Below, one piece after another: positions 55,941 to 64,000 of a stretch of DNA of 64,000 bases. How positions within the stretch are numbered: the first letter of the stretch is position 1; each line of letters begins with the position of its first letter. Under the pieces are notes generated by a model. That model was given only the letters and a program-made list of their open reading frames with translations. It ran no database searches and was not told where the DNA came from. Both the position numbers and the translations under genes were made by a program. Source of the stretch: Cytophagales bacterium UBA2561 (lineage in GTDB: Bacteria; Bacteroidota; Bacteroidia; Cytophagales; Thermoflexibacteraceae); the NCBI GenBank assembly GCA_002340355.1, contig DDLX01000008.1, positions 1 to 64,000 of the forward strand, given 5' to 3'.

Positions 55941-56258
55941 ATCTTCGATTTGACAATTGAATAAAATAAGATTAAAAAATTGGGAATTCTTGAATAATTC
56001 CTTATTTTTTTACAAAAATGTCAAAATTTTATAGAATAGAACGATTTTTTTGAAAATTATATAATCAAGTCCAAAATCATGTCTTTCGCTTTACTAAAAA
56101 ACATTTAACTCTAGAGGTATCAATCCCGTAAATGAGTTCTTATTTTCTGAAATTTTTTTAATGAATTGCTTAATTTATAAAGAGCATAAAGAGTTCTGAA
56201 AAATCATCCAATTAATTTATCAATAAATAGTTTCTATCTATCAATATAATATTTTGCA
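55941..56258. other. metK-hemN spacer
   Basis: About 320 AT-rich bases. A near-consensus CATTTTTG is found upstream of metK on the minus strand. No riboswitch fold, ORF or repeat is recognised. Confidence 0.45.
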
Positions 56259-57650
56259 TTACACTGACTGACTAAATTGTGGAGTAGCTGAACGGGCTTT
56301 TGCAGTATGTTTCTGACGCATTCGTTCATCAAAAACAGCACAAATATTCCGAATGAATGTGAACCCTAAATTACTTACTTTAAGACCTTTATCTGAAAAT
56401 TGGAGCAATTTTTCATATTGCATTTGTGCCAATTGTTGTGCGACTGATTTATCAAAGGTTCGTAGCAATTCAGGAGTAAATTCGGTTTCACCCTTGCAAA
56501 TAATATCTAAGATATGTGCCTTGATAAGCAGATCGTTTTCAGTCAAAAAATGTCCATTTCGGAACGGCATTTCTCCTTGTAAGATTTCTTCTTGGTAACG
56601 TTCTACGTGTTTTTCGTTTTGTACATAAGCCGTCCCTGCATCACTAATCGAAGAAGCTCCTAATCCAATTAATAATTCTGACGAAGAAGTCGTATAACCC
56701 ATAAAATTACGATGTAATATCTTATTTTCATGAGCTTTATATAATGTATCTTGAGACAATGAAAAATGATCCATACCAATATCCACGTATCCTGCTTCAG
56801 TAAGCATCTGACAACCAAGTTCATACAACGCTCTCTTTTCAGCATCATTTGGCAAATCTATTTCCGTATAAGCACGCTGTCCAGGACTTTTCCAAGGTAC
56901 ATGAGCATAACTATAAAAAGCAATACGCTCAGGGCGAAAAGCCAACGTTTTCGTGATAGTATCGGTAATGGTCTCAAGTGTTTGGAATGGTAAGCCATAT
57001 ACCAAATCAAAATTGACTGATTCGTATCCTATCTTTCGAGCAGTTTCTGTAACAAATGCCACATTCTCATAAGGTTGCAAACGATTGATCGTACGTTGTA
57101 CTTTTTCATCAAAATCCTGAACCCCATAACTCACTCGCCGAAACCCTAACCCAAAAAGAGTTTGTAGATGTGCTTCGGTCGTATTATTTGGGTGTCCTTC
57201 AAAACTAAACTCATAGTCAGGGTGTAAGTCAGCTGTTTTCAGGATTTCAGATATCAAAAATTCTAAGCTCTTGGGCGAAAAGAAAGTAGGTGTTCCTCCT
57301 CCTAAATGTAATTCCCGAATAATGGGCTTTTCATTGAAGACATCCAAATAATTTTGCCACTCCGTCAAAAGCGCATGAAGATAAGGCTCTTCTACACTAT
57401 GTCGTTTGGTAATGCGTTTATTACATCCGCAATAAGTACAAAGTTGCTCACAAAAAGGTAAATGAATATAAACCGCAATTCCTTGATTTTCATTGGTTTT
57501 GTTAAAGGTTTTTTGCACAGCTTCAAACCACTGTTTCGCATTAGTCTGGCTTTCTTCCCAAAAAGGAACAGTTGGATAACTTGTATAACGAGGACAAGGG
57601 ACGTTATACTTTTGAATGAGTTTTTGGTAGGCATTTTCTGAAACTGTCAT
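56259..57650 (-). CDS. hemN: Oxygen-independent coproporphyrinogen III oxidase
   Basis: 463 residues of the radical-SAM HemN type. The cluster motif is C67-x3-C71-x2-C74 in YIHLPFCEQLCTYCGCNKRI, preceded by the N-terminal YNVPCPRYTSYPT typical of true HemN. GGGTPTFFSPKSLEFLISEI and FDLVYGLPFQTLETI are further family stretches. It converts coproporphyrinogen III to protoporphyrinogen IX without oxygen. It stands alone. An exact -7 element, TATTTTTG, is 31 bases upstream. Confidence 0.96.
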   Translation of the reverse strand: MTVSENAYQKLIQKYNVPCPRYTSYPTVPFWEESQTNAKQWFEAVQKTFNKTNENQGIAVYIHLPFCEQLCTYCGCNKRITKRHSVEEPYLHALLTEWQNYLDVFNEKPIIRELHLGGGTPTFFSPKSLEFLISEILKTADLHPDYEFSFEGHPNNTTEAHLQTLFGLGFRRVSYGVQDFDEKVQRTINRLQPYENVAFVTETARKIGYESVNFDLVYGLPFQTLETITDTITKTLAFRPERIAFYSYAHVPWKSPGQRAYTEIDLPNDAEKRALYELGCQMLTEAGYVDIGMDHFSLSQDTLYKAHENKILHRNFMGYTTSSSELLIGLGASSISDAGTAYVQNEKHVERYQEEILQGEMPFRNGHFLTENDLLIKAHILDIICKGETEFTPELLRTFDKSVAQQLAQMQYEKLLQFSDKGLKVSNLGFTFIRNICAVFDERMRQKHTAKARSATPQFSQSV

Positions 57651-57680
57651 CTTTTCGGAGGAATCTTATATTTTTTAAGG

Positions 57681-57688
57681 CAAAAATA
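57681..57688 (-). promoter_or_regulatory. TATTTTTG, -7 element of hemN
   Basis: Exact match on the minus strand; leader of about 25 bases. Confidence 0.5.
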
Positions 57689-57794
57689 GTATATAAATCT
57701 CAAAAAAGTGATGACAAAAATCACTTCAAAACGAAAAAAACTTTCATTCTACAAAATCCTAAAAATCATTTAAGGATAAATAAGAAATTGATTT

Positions 57795-58691
57795 TTAATA
57801 AATTATAATTTTTTGAATTTCTTCAATGGATAATCCTGTAATTTCTACAATATCTTTTATCGAAAATCCTTTTTGATACATTTTAAGGACAATTTCAGTC
57901 TTTCCTTCTAGTTTTCCTTCTATCCGTCCCTCTATTCGCCCTTCTAGTTTTCCTTTCAGATGCGCCCAATCTACTGAATTTTTAATATCTCGATAAGCAT
58001 TCAAACTAGCTTCATATTCTTGATATTCAGCTTCTTTTAATTTGGCAATTTCAGCCGTTTGAAAGAATTGGATAAATATTTTTTCCTTTAACTTTTCTGG
58101 AATTCTATCTAGTTTATGAAGATTTTTAATGATGTATAACCATTTTTCAAATTTTGTTTCTAATTGTTCTAAGGTTTTATTGAACTTTTCCATTGATAAA
58201 TAGGTAAAAGTTAGCTTATCATAAAAGATTTCTCCCGTTTCAAGTTCTGTAATTTTGGCATCATAGCGATATTTCTTAGGGTCAGGTTTGTCTTCTCGAA
58301 AAGCAAAATCTAAAATCCCTATAGCATATACATGTTTTAATTTAAAATCCCAATGTTTTCCTTTATTCTTGGCTTGTGCTTGAATTGGAAAGGTTGAATA
58401 AAACAACATCCTATCTTTGAAATATTGTTGTTCTACTTTTTGCATTTCTACTATAAACTTTTCTCCTTTTTCATTAGTACAATAAATGTCAAAAATGGCT
58501 TTTCGATTACCCACACTAATCGGAAGATGCTCTGTAGGTTGATAAACCAAAGAAGTAATCTTTCCTTCTTTTTCTGCTAATAATTCATTCAAAAAATCTA
58601 ATAATAATTCCTTACTTGGTTCTTCACCAAAAAGCCGTTTAAACCCATAATCCGTAAAAGGATTGATATATTTTTCTTGTCTTGTTTCCAT
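57795..58691 (-). CDS. Rpn-family PD-(D/E)XK nuclease (recombination-promoting)
   Basis: 298 residues. The start YINPFTDYGFKRLFGEEPSK and FDIYCTNEKGEKFIVEMQKV (Asp and Glu-x-Gln metal site) define the Rpn/PDDEXK-2 family of putative transposase-like nucleases. RMLFYSTFPIQAQAKNKGKH and YAIGILDFAFRED are further matches. Near the C-terminus lies a 12-base repeat coding for (K/R)(L/I)EG units (KLEGRIEGRIEGKLEGKTE, about 247-265), then a helix-turn-helix-like end (FSIKDIVEITGLSIEEIQKI). The gene stands alone and is a typical accessory gene. The repeat number could vary between strains. Confidence 0.88.
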   Translation of the reverse strand: METRQEKYINPFTDYGFKRLFGEEPSKELLLDFLNELLAEKEGKITSLVYQPTEHLPISVGNRKAIFDIYCTNEKGEKFIVEMQKVEQQYFKDRMLFYSTFPIQAQAKNKGKHWDFKLKHVYAIGILDFAFREDKPDPKKYRYDAKITELETGEIFYDKLTFTYLSMEKFNKTLEQLETKFEKWLYIIKNLHKLDRIPEKLKEKIFIQFFQTAEIAKLKEAEYQEYEASLNAYRDIKNSVDWAHLKGKLEGRIEGRIEGKLEGKTEIVLKMYQKGFSIKDIVEITGLSIEEIQKIIIY

Positions 58692-58825
58692 AATTTAATC
58701 ATTTCTAAGCCATCTAAAATAACTACCTTGGAGCTTTAAGGTTAGCGTGATTCTAGCTCATTTGGTACTTTACACGAAAATAAGATTTAATGCGAAAAGG
58801 ACAGAAGCACCAACAAATTTTTAGC

Positions 58826-58833
58826 TACTTTTG
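58826..58833 (+). promoter_or_regulatory. TACTTTTG, -7 element of hisA
   Basis: Exact consensus, about 50 bases before the hisA ATG. Confidence 0.5.
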
Positions 58834-58883
58834 ATGAATTAATCTTAGTTTATAAATTACATCAGATATTTAACTCATTGAAA

Positions 58884-59606
58884 ATGAAACCTATCATTAT
58901 TCCTGCCATTGATTTGATTGACGGAAAATGTGTGCGACTCAAACAAGGTGATTATGCCCAAAAAACTGAATATCACGCAGATCCTTTAGTAGTAGCTCAA
59001 AGTTACGAAGCCATTGGGGTTCAGCGATTGCATTTAGTAGATTTGGATGGTGCTAAACAAAAGAAAATCGTTAATCATGCCATCCTAGAAAAAATTGCCT
59101 CGAAAACACGACTTAAAGTAGATTTTGGAGGCGGAATTCGTACCGAAAAAGATGCTCAAAAAGTATTTGATTATGGAGCTTCACAACTTACCGTAGGAAG
59201 TTTAGCGGTTAAAAAACCTGAAATTTTTCAAGGTTGGATTACCAAATTTGGAGCAGAAAAATTGATTTTAGGGGCTGATGTTCGTGCCGAAAAAATTACC
59301 GTAGCAGGTTGGTTAGAAACTACTGAGGTTTCCGTCTTTGAGTTTATTGAAAATTATGTTCAGCAAGGGATTCGTCATGTACTTTGTACCGATGTTAGTC
59401 GAGATGGTATGATGACGGGAACAGCCGAAGAATTATACCAACAAATTTTGGTACAAATTCCTGATACCAAATTAATTGCGAGTGGTGGAGTAAAAGACAC
59501 TTCTGACTTAGAACGATTGACTAAAATCGGAGTGAATGCTATCATCATTGGAAAAGCACTCTATGAAAATACTATTTCTCTTCAAGAGCTGAAACGGTTT
59601 TTGTAG
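58884..59606 (+). CDS. hisA: Phosphoribosylformimino-AICAR isomerase
   Basis: 240 residues from the ATG (MKPIIIPAIDLIDGKCVRLK); a TTG two codons upstream is less likely. It is a TIM barrel with two half-barrel repeats. The first carries AIDLIDG with the catalytic Asp and FGGGIRTEKDAQ for phosphate binding, and the second carries VLCTDVSRDGMMTG with the second catalytic Asp and IASGGVKDTSDL. It performs the fourth step of histidine synthesis. No other his gene is in the window, so the pathway is dispersed or this gene stands apart from a cluster. Confidence 0.95.
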   Translation: MKPIIIPAIDLIDGKCVRLKQGDYAQKTEYHADPLVVAQSYEAIGVQRLHLVDLDGAKQKKIVNHAILEKIASKTRLKVDFGGGIRTEKDAQKVFDYGASQLTVGSLAVKKPEIFQGWITKFGAEKLILGADVRAEKITVAGWLETTEVSVFEFIENYVQQGIRHVLCTDVSRDGMMTGTAEELYQQILVQIPDTKLIASGGVKDTSDLERLTKIGVNAIIIGKALYENTISLQELKRFL

Positions 59607-59719
59607 TTCTAAGACTTTTGTTTAATAAATACTCAATTAGTTGATAATCAAGATTAAATATTGTTGGTTGTGAAAATACAACCAACTTTTTACATTTTCA
59701 GAATAAGATTATCATTTTA

Positions 59720-59853
59720 GAGATTGTTTAAGAATTTTTGAAAAATATCTTGAGGGAATGAACTTCAACTAGTGAAATAGCTTTCATTGCTCAAAATCGG
59801 CGATTTCCATAAATACTTGATAATCATTTTTAATTAAAATTTAAATAACCTCT
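59720..59853. repeat. MITE-like repeat, copy B, with terminal inverted repeats
   Basis: It starts GAGATTGTTTAAGAATTTTT and ends AATTTAAATAACCTC, so the two ends are imperfect inverted repeats (GAGATTGTTTAA against GAGGTTATTTAA). TTA stands on each side, a possible 3-base target duplication as made by IS5-like elements. It matches copy A at 25170 over about 85 bases. It fills much of the 377-base spacer after hisA; no gene is in that spacer. Confidence 0.65.
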
Positions 59854-59983
59854 TAAAATTTTGTTTTTTCTGAAAAACAATAAAATGAATTTGCAAGATA
59901 TCATCATTCTCCTGTGCAAATTTTATCAGTCTTTATATTTTTTCCAAAAATACCTATCCAAATTTTCATAACTCTATTTCAAT

Positions 59984-61459
59984 ATGTCATTTCATCTTTT
60001 ACGCTGTTTTTGGGTTGTTTCTTTGATTTTGATAACTATCCAAAAAAATGAAGCTCAAACCGTTACTGCCCAAGCCATCCAAAACGAAATTACTCGGATC
60101 ATGACTGATCCTCAGCTTAAACACGCCCGCTTAGGACTGTATGTACAAAATGTAAAAAGTAATAAAGTATTATTGAATCATAACGGGACGAAAAGTTTTA
60201 CTCCTGCTTCAGTAATGAAAGTAATTAGCACTGCCACAGCGTTGAACGTATTAGGCAAAAATTATAAATTTATCACTCGTTTAGAATATGATGGTATTAT
60301 TCAAAATGGTGTTCTCAAAGGGAATTTGTACATTCGAGGAGGAGGAGATCCTACACTTGGTGCAGAGGGTTTAGGTATACTTATGAAAACATGGACAGAT
60401 GCTATTAAAAAATTGAATATCAAACGAATAGATGGAAAAATAGTCGGGGATGCACGAATCTTTGAACACCAAATGACCCCACCTAATTGGAGCTGGGTAG
60501 ATTTAGGAAATTATTACGGAGCAGGAGCTTCAGGCTTATCGATTCACGAAAACATGTATCGCATTTATTTCAAATCAGGCACCAAAATAGGATCAGCAAC
60601 GACTGTAGTACGTCATGAACCTAAAATCACTAACCTCTGGTTTACGAACGAAGTTACGACAGGTACAAAAAACTCAGGAGATCAATCGTATATTTATGGT
60701 TCACCTTATTCATTTCATCGATATGTACGGGGAACTATTCCTGTAGGACAAAAAGCTTTTGCGGTTAAGGGTTCAATGCCTGATCCCGCTTTATTTTGTG
60801 CCGATTTTCTTCGAAGAAAGCTCCAAACTGCTGGTGTTTTTGTCAATGGAGAAGCAACTACAGTTCGTCATTTGAAGCATCAAAACAAAATGTCATGGAA
60901 GAAACGAACGGTTTTCCATACTCATTACTCGGCAACCTTACAGGAAATTGTCAAAAAAACAAATCTTAAAAGTATGAATCTATATGCCGAACATTTATTT
61001 AAGATGATTTCACAAAAACTTAAAGGCAAGGGTTCTACTAAAGTTTCGGCAAGCCTTATCGAATCACACTGGCGAGCCAAAGGCGTAAACACAGGCGGAC
61101 TAGTCGTTGATGATGGAAGTGGACTTTCGCGTACGGATTTGGTGACTCCTCAGCAATTGACTCAAATTCTGGACAAAATGCAGGATTCTAAAAATTTTGA
61201 TGCCTTATTTTATTCTTTACCTGTGGCAGGGAAATCAGGTACAATGGCTCGGCGTTGTCGTGGTACGATTGCTCAAGGAAATTTGCGAGCTAAAACAGGT
61301 TCTTTGACAGGTGTTCGAAGCTTTTCGGGATATGTAACCAATCCGCAAGGACAACGTTTGGCTTTTACACTCATGGTCAATAATTATACAGGTGCAGGCT
61401 ATAACGTCTCTGCCAAACTGGAGAAATTATTGGTATTGATTGCTAAACTAAAAAGTTGA
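59984..61459 (+). CDS. dacB: D-alanyl-D-alanine carboxypeptidase/endopeptidase (PBP4 type)
   Basis: 491 residues with a signal peptide (about 1-25, ending NEAQT). The penicillin-binding motifs are S76-V-M-K in FTPASVMKVIST, SMN in NLKSMNLYAEHLFK, and KTG in NLRAKTGSLTGVRS, with LYVQNVKSNKVLLNHNGTKS in the N-terminal part. Length and layout match the class C PBP4 group, including the inserted domain between the first two motifs. It trims or cuts peptidoglycan cross-links in the periplasm. It is followed by a TM2 gene after about 80 bases. Confidence 0.94.
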   Translation: MSFHLLRCFWVVSLILITIQKNEAQTVTAQAIQNEITRIMTDPQLKHARLGLYVQNVKSNKVLLNHNGTKSFTPASVMKVISTATALNVLGKNYKFITRLEYDGIIQNGVLKGNLYIRGGGDPTLGAEGLGILMKTWTDAIKKLNIKRIDGKIVGDARIFEHQMTPPNWSWVDLGNYYGAGASGLSIHENMYRIYFKSGTKIGSATTVVRHEPKITNLWFTNEVTTGTKNSGDQSYIYGSPYSFHRYVRGTIPVGQKAFAVKGSMPDPALFCADFLRRKLQTAGVFVNGEATTVRHLKHQNKMSWKKRTVFHTHYSATLQEIVKKTNLKSMNLYAEHLFKMISQKLKGKGSTKVSASLIESHWRAKGVNTGGLVVDDGSGLSRTDLVTPQQLTQILDKMQDSKNFDALFYSLPVAGKSGTMARRCRGTIAQGNLRAKTGSLTGVRSFSGYVTNPQGQRLAFTLMVNNYTGAGYNVSAKLEKLLVLIAKLKS

Positions 61460-61536
61460 GTTAAAATACCTATCTTGTGTAAAGATTACAGTAAATATAT
61501 TTTAAAATCTTTTATCACCTTCAAAATTAGTAATTT

Positions 61537-61995
61537 ATGCAAATCTTTAAAAATTCAATTTGGGTAATTTTGCTCATGATTGGTAGTTTGTTTTTTGCTT
61601 CTGCAACAAGTGTTCAGCAAACAAGAACTCCATCAAAAACTACAGAAGCTCAAGTACCTATTACTTCGGAAGTCGCTTTGGAATTGGTCAAAAGTCGGAT
61701 TTCAGAACTAGAGGCACAGCCTAATTTGACCAAAAAAGAAACTCGTAAACTCAATCGTCTAAAAAAGAGAGTTGCTAAGATCGAAAAAACGAAAGCAGGC
61801 GATAGTTGGTTAGTAGCCCTATTATTATCCTTCTTTTTAGGGGTTTTGGGAATTCATCGTTTTTATTTAGGATATACTTGGCAAGGGGTGGTTCAATTAG
61901 TAACATTTGGTGGACTAGGCGTTTGGGCTTTGATTGATTTTATCCGAATTATTATTCGTGATTTACAGCCCAATGGTGGTTCTTATGTAGATTAG
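61537..61995 (+). CDS. TM2-domain membrane protein
   Basis: 152 residues. An N-terminal signal-like segment (about 6-24) precedes a charged helical linker (LELVKSRISELEAQPNLTKK, then ETRKLNRLKKRVAKIEKT). The last 60 residues form the TM2 domain: two membrane helices with a turn (WLVALLLSFFLGVLGIHRFY, then GYTWQGVVQLVTFGGLGVWA, then LIDFIRII). HRFY, then DF, is the family signature. The role of TM2 proteins in bacteria is unclear. A terminator follows. Confidence 0.9.
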   Translation: MQIFKNSIWVILLMIGSLFFASATSVQQTRTPSKTTEAQVPITSEVALELVKSRISELEAQPNLTKKETRKLNRLKKRVAKIEKTKAGDSWLVALLLSFFLGVLGIHRFYLGYTWQGVVQLVTFGGLGVWALIDFIRIIIRDLQPNGGSYVD

Positions 61996-62037
61996 TCATT
62001 TATAATCATCCTATCAATCACAAGGCAAACCATTTTA

Positions 62038-62070
62038 AAACCCATCAGTTTTTTTAAAATTGATGGGTTT
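62038..62070. terminator. Bidirectional terminator between TM2 and AAA+ genes
   Basis: AAACCCATCA pairs with TGATGGGTTT (10 bp), with further A-T pairing inward, between two convergent genes. Confidence 0.82.
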
Positions 62071-62089
62071 ATTAGTTTCCAGTAATTTT

Positions 62090-63991
62090 CTAGTGATTCG
62101 CTCCAAATCCAATCCGTCCTTTGCCAAAATGTTGTTCTTCCTTGACTAATTCCGTAAGATCCTCTAATGTAAGCATTTCAATTATCTCAGGTGTCCGTTC
62201 AGTTGGTCGTAATTTGGACATTCTAAGATGTTGATTTTTAACGGCATCTGTAATAATTTTTCGTACTGAACGAGCATTTCCAAAATAAATATCTTTGTTA
62301 GAGTGAATGCGCTTGAGATAGTTTTGTAAAAATTCATGAGCTTCTGTATTCGGTATTAACTTTTCTTTATGAAGCATTGAAAGTGCAATTTGAAATAATT
62401 CCTCTGATGTAAAATCTTCAAAATCAATAATTTTATCAAACCTTGACTTTAACCCTGGGTTCATTTCTAAAAAATTATCCATATTCTTAGGATAACCTGC
62501 CGCAATCAAGATAAATTCACTTCGTTTATCTTCCATTTGCTTGATAATCACCTCTAAAGCCTCCTTTCCGAAATCATTTGTTCCATCAGAAGAACTCAAG
62601 GCATAGGCTTCGTCAATAAATAAAATACCTCCATGTGCTTCATCAATCCGCTCTTTTGTCTTCAGTGCAGTTTGCCCAACAAATCCCGCCACCAATGATT
62701 GACGGTCTGCCTCAATTAATCTTCCACGTTCCAAAATCCCAAGTGCCTGATAAATTTTGGCAATAATTCGGGCGACTGTTGTCTTACCTGTTCCTGGATT
62801 TCCTTTAAAGACGGTATGCAGGGAAAAATGATTTAAAACATCTTTTTGCGTTTCTCGATAAAACCTTACCAGCTGTGATAATTCCCGAACCTGTCTTTTG
62901 ACCGTCTTCAAGCCTATCAGTGCATCCAGCTCTATCATTGCTTCCTGTAAAAGTGGTTCATCAATATTAATATCGGGGCGTTCACCACTAAACAATGGGT
63001 CTTCTTTCTCAAAGACTTTTTCAATATCTTCAATTTCAATATATTGTAAGGCTTCTTTGGGCAATTCATTGGGAGTATTTGCCTGCATTACTCGGATTCC
63101 CAATTGCATTTTTGCCTCTTCTACCAAACGATAAATCAATCGAGCATTTCCGAAAGATTCATCACGTTGGCGGTATTTTCGAATTACTTTTTGATCTAAT
63201 AACTGACGAGCTTCTTCGGTAAACAGAACATGATATTTTTTTGCTACTAAATCAATGATTCGGCTAAGCTCTTGAGGCAAAAAATCAGGAAAATCGAAAG
63301 TAATTGCAATTCGTGATCTTAATCCAGGATTAGATTCTAATAATGTTTCCATGCCTTTCGGATATCCAGCCATAACCACTGCTAAATCTCCTTGACCGTC
63401 AGCCATTTCTTTAACTAAAGTTTCGATTACTTCCTGTCCATAATCTTTATTATCTTTTTTATTTCGGACTAAGGAATACGCCTCATCAATGAATAAAATA
63501 CCACCTCGTGCTTCCTCAATCACTTCCTTAACTTTCGGTGCAGTTTGTCCGATATATTGTCCAATCAACTCGGCGCGTCCTACTTCCGTAATTTTCCCTG
63601 TGCTTAACAGTCCTAATTTAAAATAAATTTTACCCAACATCCGAGCAATCGTAGTTTTGCCTGTCCCTGGGTTTCCCTTAAAAACGGTGTGTAAATTAAA
63701 ACTATCATTTTCATTAAATCCTTGACGTTTACGAAGTTGCAGGAATTTTAAATAGTTAACATAATCCTGAATACGCCGTTTAACACTATCTAAACCAACT
63801 AATTGATTTAAATCAGCAAGTAATTCATTAAGTGATTCATTAACTTGAGGAGAATTCGGAAGCACTGGACGACTAATTGCATTTCCTTTCAGGACTGGCG
63901 GGCTACCTTCCATAAATTCCTGACCCACTTCAAAGGGAATTACCGCAATCAAAGTATCCATGAAGACAACCTCAATTCGATATTTATTCAA
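62090..63991 (-). CDS. Tandem AAA+ ATPase (CbbX/SpoVK-like), 5' end uncertain or cut
   Basis: 633 residues as read from the TTG at 63991; an ATG at 63961 (MDTLIAVIPFEVGQEF) is a possible start. No stop codon lies between the TTG and the window edge, so the gene may continue outside. There are two AAA+ modules: the first with Walker A FKGNPGTGKTTIARML (106-113) and Walker B GILFIDEAYSLVRN, the second with the same motifs near residue 395 and 450 (GILFIDEAYALSSS). Each has a sensor and arginine-finger region (NPGLRSRIAITF, NPGLKSRFDKII). It resembles CbbX, SpoVK and type VII EccA proteins. Substrate and partners are unknown. Confidence 0.88.
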   Translation of the reverse strand: MNKYRIEVVFMDTLIAVIPFEVGQEFMEGSPPVLKGNAISRPVLPNSPQVNESLNELLADLNQLVGLDSVKRRIQDYVNYLKFLQLRKRQGFNENDSFNLHTVFKGNPGTGKTTIARMLGKIYFKLGLLSTGKITEVGRAELIGQYIGQTAPKVKEVIEEARGGILFIDEAYSLVRNKKDNKDYGQEVIETLVKEMADGQGDLAVVMAGYPKGMETLLESNPGLRSRIAITFDFPDFLPQELSRIIDLVAKKYHVLFTEEARQLLDQKVIRKYRQRDESFGNARLIYRLVEEAKMQLGIRVMQANTPNELPKEALQYIEIEDIEKVFEKEDPLFSGERPDINIDEPLLQEAMIELDALIGLKTVKRQVRELSQLVRFYRETQKDVLNHFSLHTVFKGNPGTGKTTVARIIAKIYQALGILERGRLIEADRQSLVAGFVGQTALKTKERIDEAHGGILFIDEAYALSSSDGTNDFGKEALEVIIKQMEDKRSEFILIAAGYPKNMDNFLEMNPGLKSRFDKIIDFEDFTSEELFQIALSMLHKEKLIPNTEAHEFLQNYLKRIHSNKDIYFGNARSVRKIITDAVKNQHLRMSKLRPTERTPEIIEMLTLEDLTELVKEEQHFGKGRIGFGANH

Positions 63992-64000
63992 ATACCAAGA

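Noticed and set aside
55941..56030. SAM riboswitch upstream of metK
   Set aside because: The region is AT-rich with no conserved core helices or pseudoknot-like elements that I could draw.
1..64000. CRISPR arrays, prophage genes or rRNA operons
   Set aside because: No regularly spaced short repeats, phage structural genes or rRNA-like conserved stretches were seen.

Overview
This window looks like the chromosome of a low-GC Bacteroidota bacterium, probably of the Cytophagales type. It carries families typical of that phylum: a GldG-like gliding ABC component, a TonB-dependent receptor with an N-terminal carboxypeptidase-like domain, a Porin_10-type outer-membrane barrel, a START-like protein, a DUF2027/Smr protein and SpoIIE-type phosphatases joined to TPR or GAF/PAS modules. 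Many genes are preceded by an exact TAnnTTTG, the -7 promoter element of this phylum, and I see no strong Shine-Dalgarno sites. No rRNA, CRISPR array, prophage or intact insertion sequence is visible. One tRNA (Phe) is present.

Layout. 0-5.8 kb is an accessory region: the end of a truncated gene, a tandem pair of HTH-like proteins, a decayed RAYT (REP-associated transposase) between two direct REP-like repeats, a TIR/TPR/WG-repeat protein, two overlapping small genes of unknown function, and a protein with a possible effector-associated N-terminus. 5.8-18.2 kb is metabolic and envelope DNA: Na+/alanine symporter, glycosyltransferase, MarR-GNAT fusion, YpdA-like reductase, a FecR-like/CHASE2 pair, porin, LptB, a PLP-dependent deaminase and PhoH. 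18.4-25 kb holds a two-component system, gyrA and der. 25.5-36.4 kb holds a START-like protein, a YceI-like lipoprotein, a frameshifted GAF-PAS-PP2C gene, a LysM/RlpA-like protein, tRNA-Phe, a TonB receptor, an Smr protein and a broken Uma2 gene. 36.6-45.9 kb holds ileS, an inverted-repeat-bounded NTF2-like gene, a PD-(D/E)XK protein, lptC, leuD and gldG. 46-64 kb holds an alpha/beta hydrolase, a TPR-PP2C phosphatase, an RND efflux pair, metK, hemN, an Rpn-type nuclease, hisA, a PBP4-type peptidase, a TM2 protein and a tandem AAA+ ATPase cut by the window edge.

How the genes fit together. Housekeeping functions (gyrA, der, ileS, metK, hemN, hisA, leuD, lptB, lptC) are scattered singly or in pairs, with hairpin terminators at many convergent junctions. 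Signalling is rich: an HK/RR pair, a CHASE2/FecR-like pair, two SpoIIE-type phosphatases and a TIR multidomain protein. Mobile-DNA remnants (RAYT with REPs, an IS-derived MITE pair, a possible gene cassette, a broken Uma2) mark where the window has been rearranged.

The items most worth a second look are the TIR-TM-FlgO/TolB-like-TPR-WG protein with its small neighbours, the IleRS whose HIGH motif reads GIHH, the 30-bp inverted repeats bounding the NTF2-like gene, an intergenic TGATWATCA motif, and the MITE pair at 25.2 and 59.7 kb. All calls were made by eye from the sequence; no database search was run.
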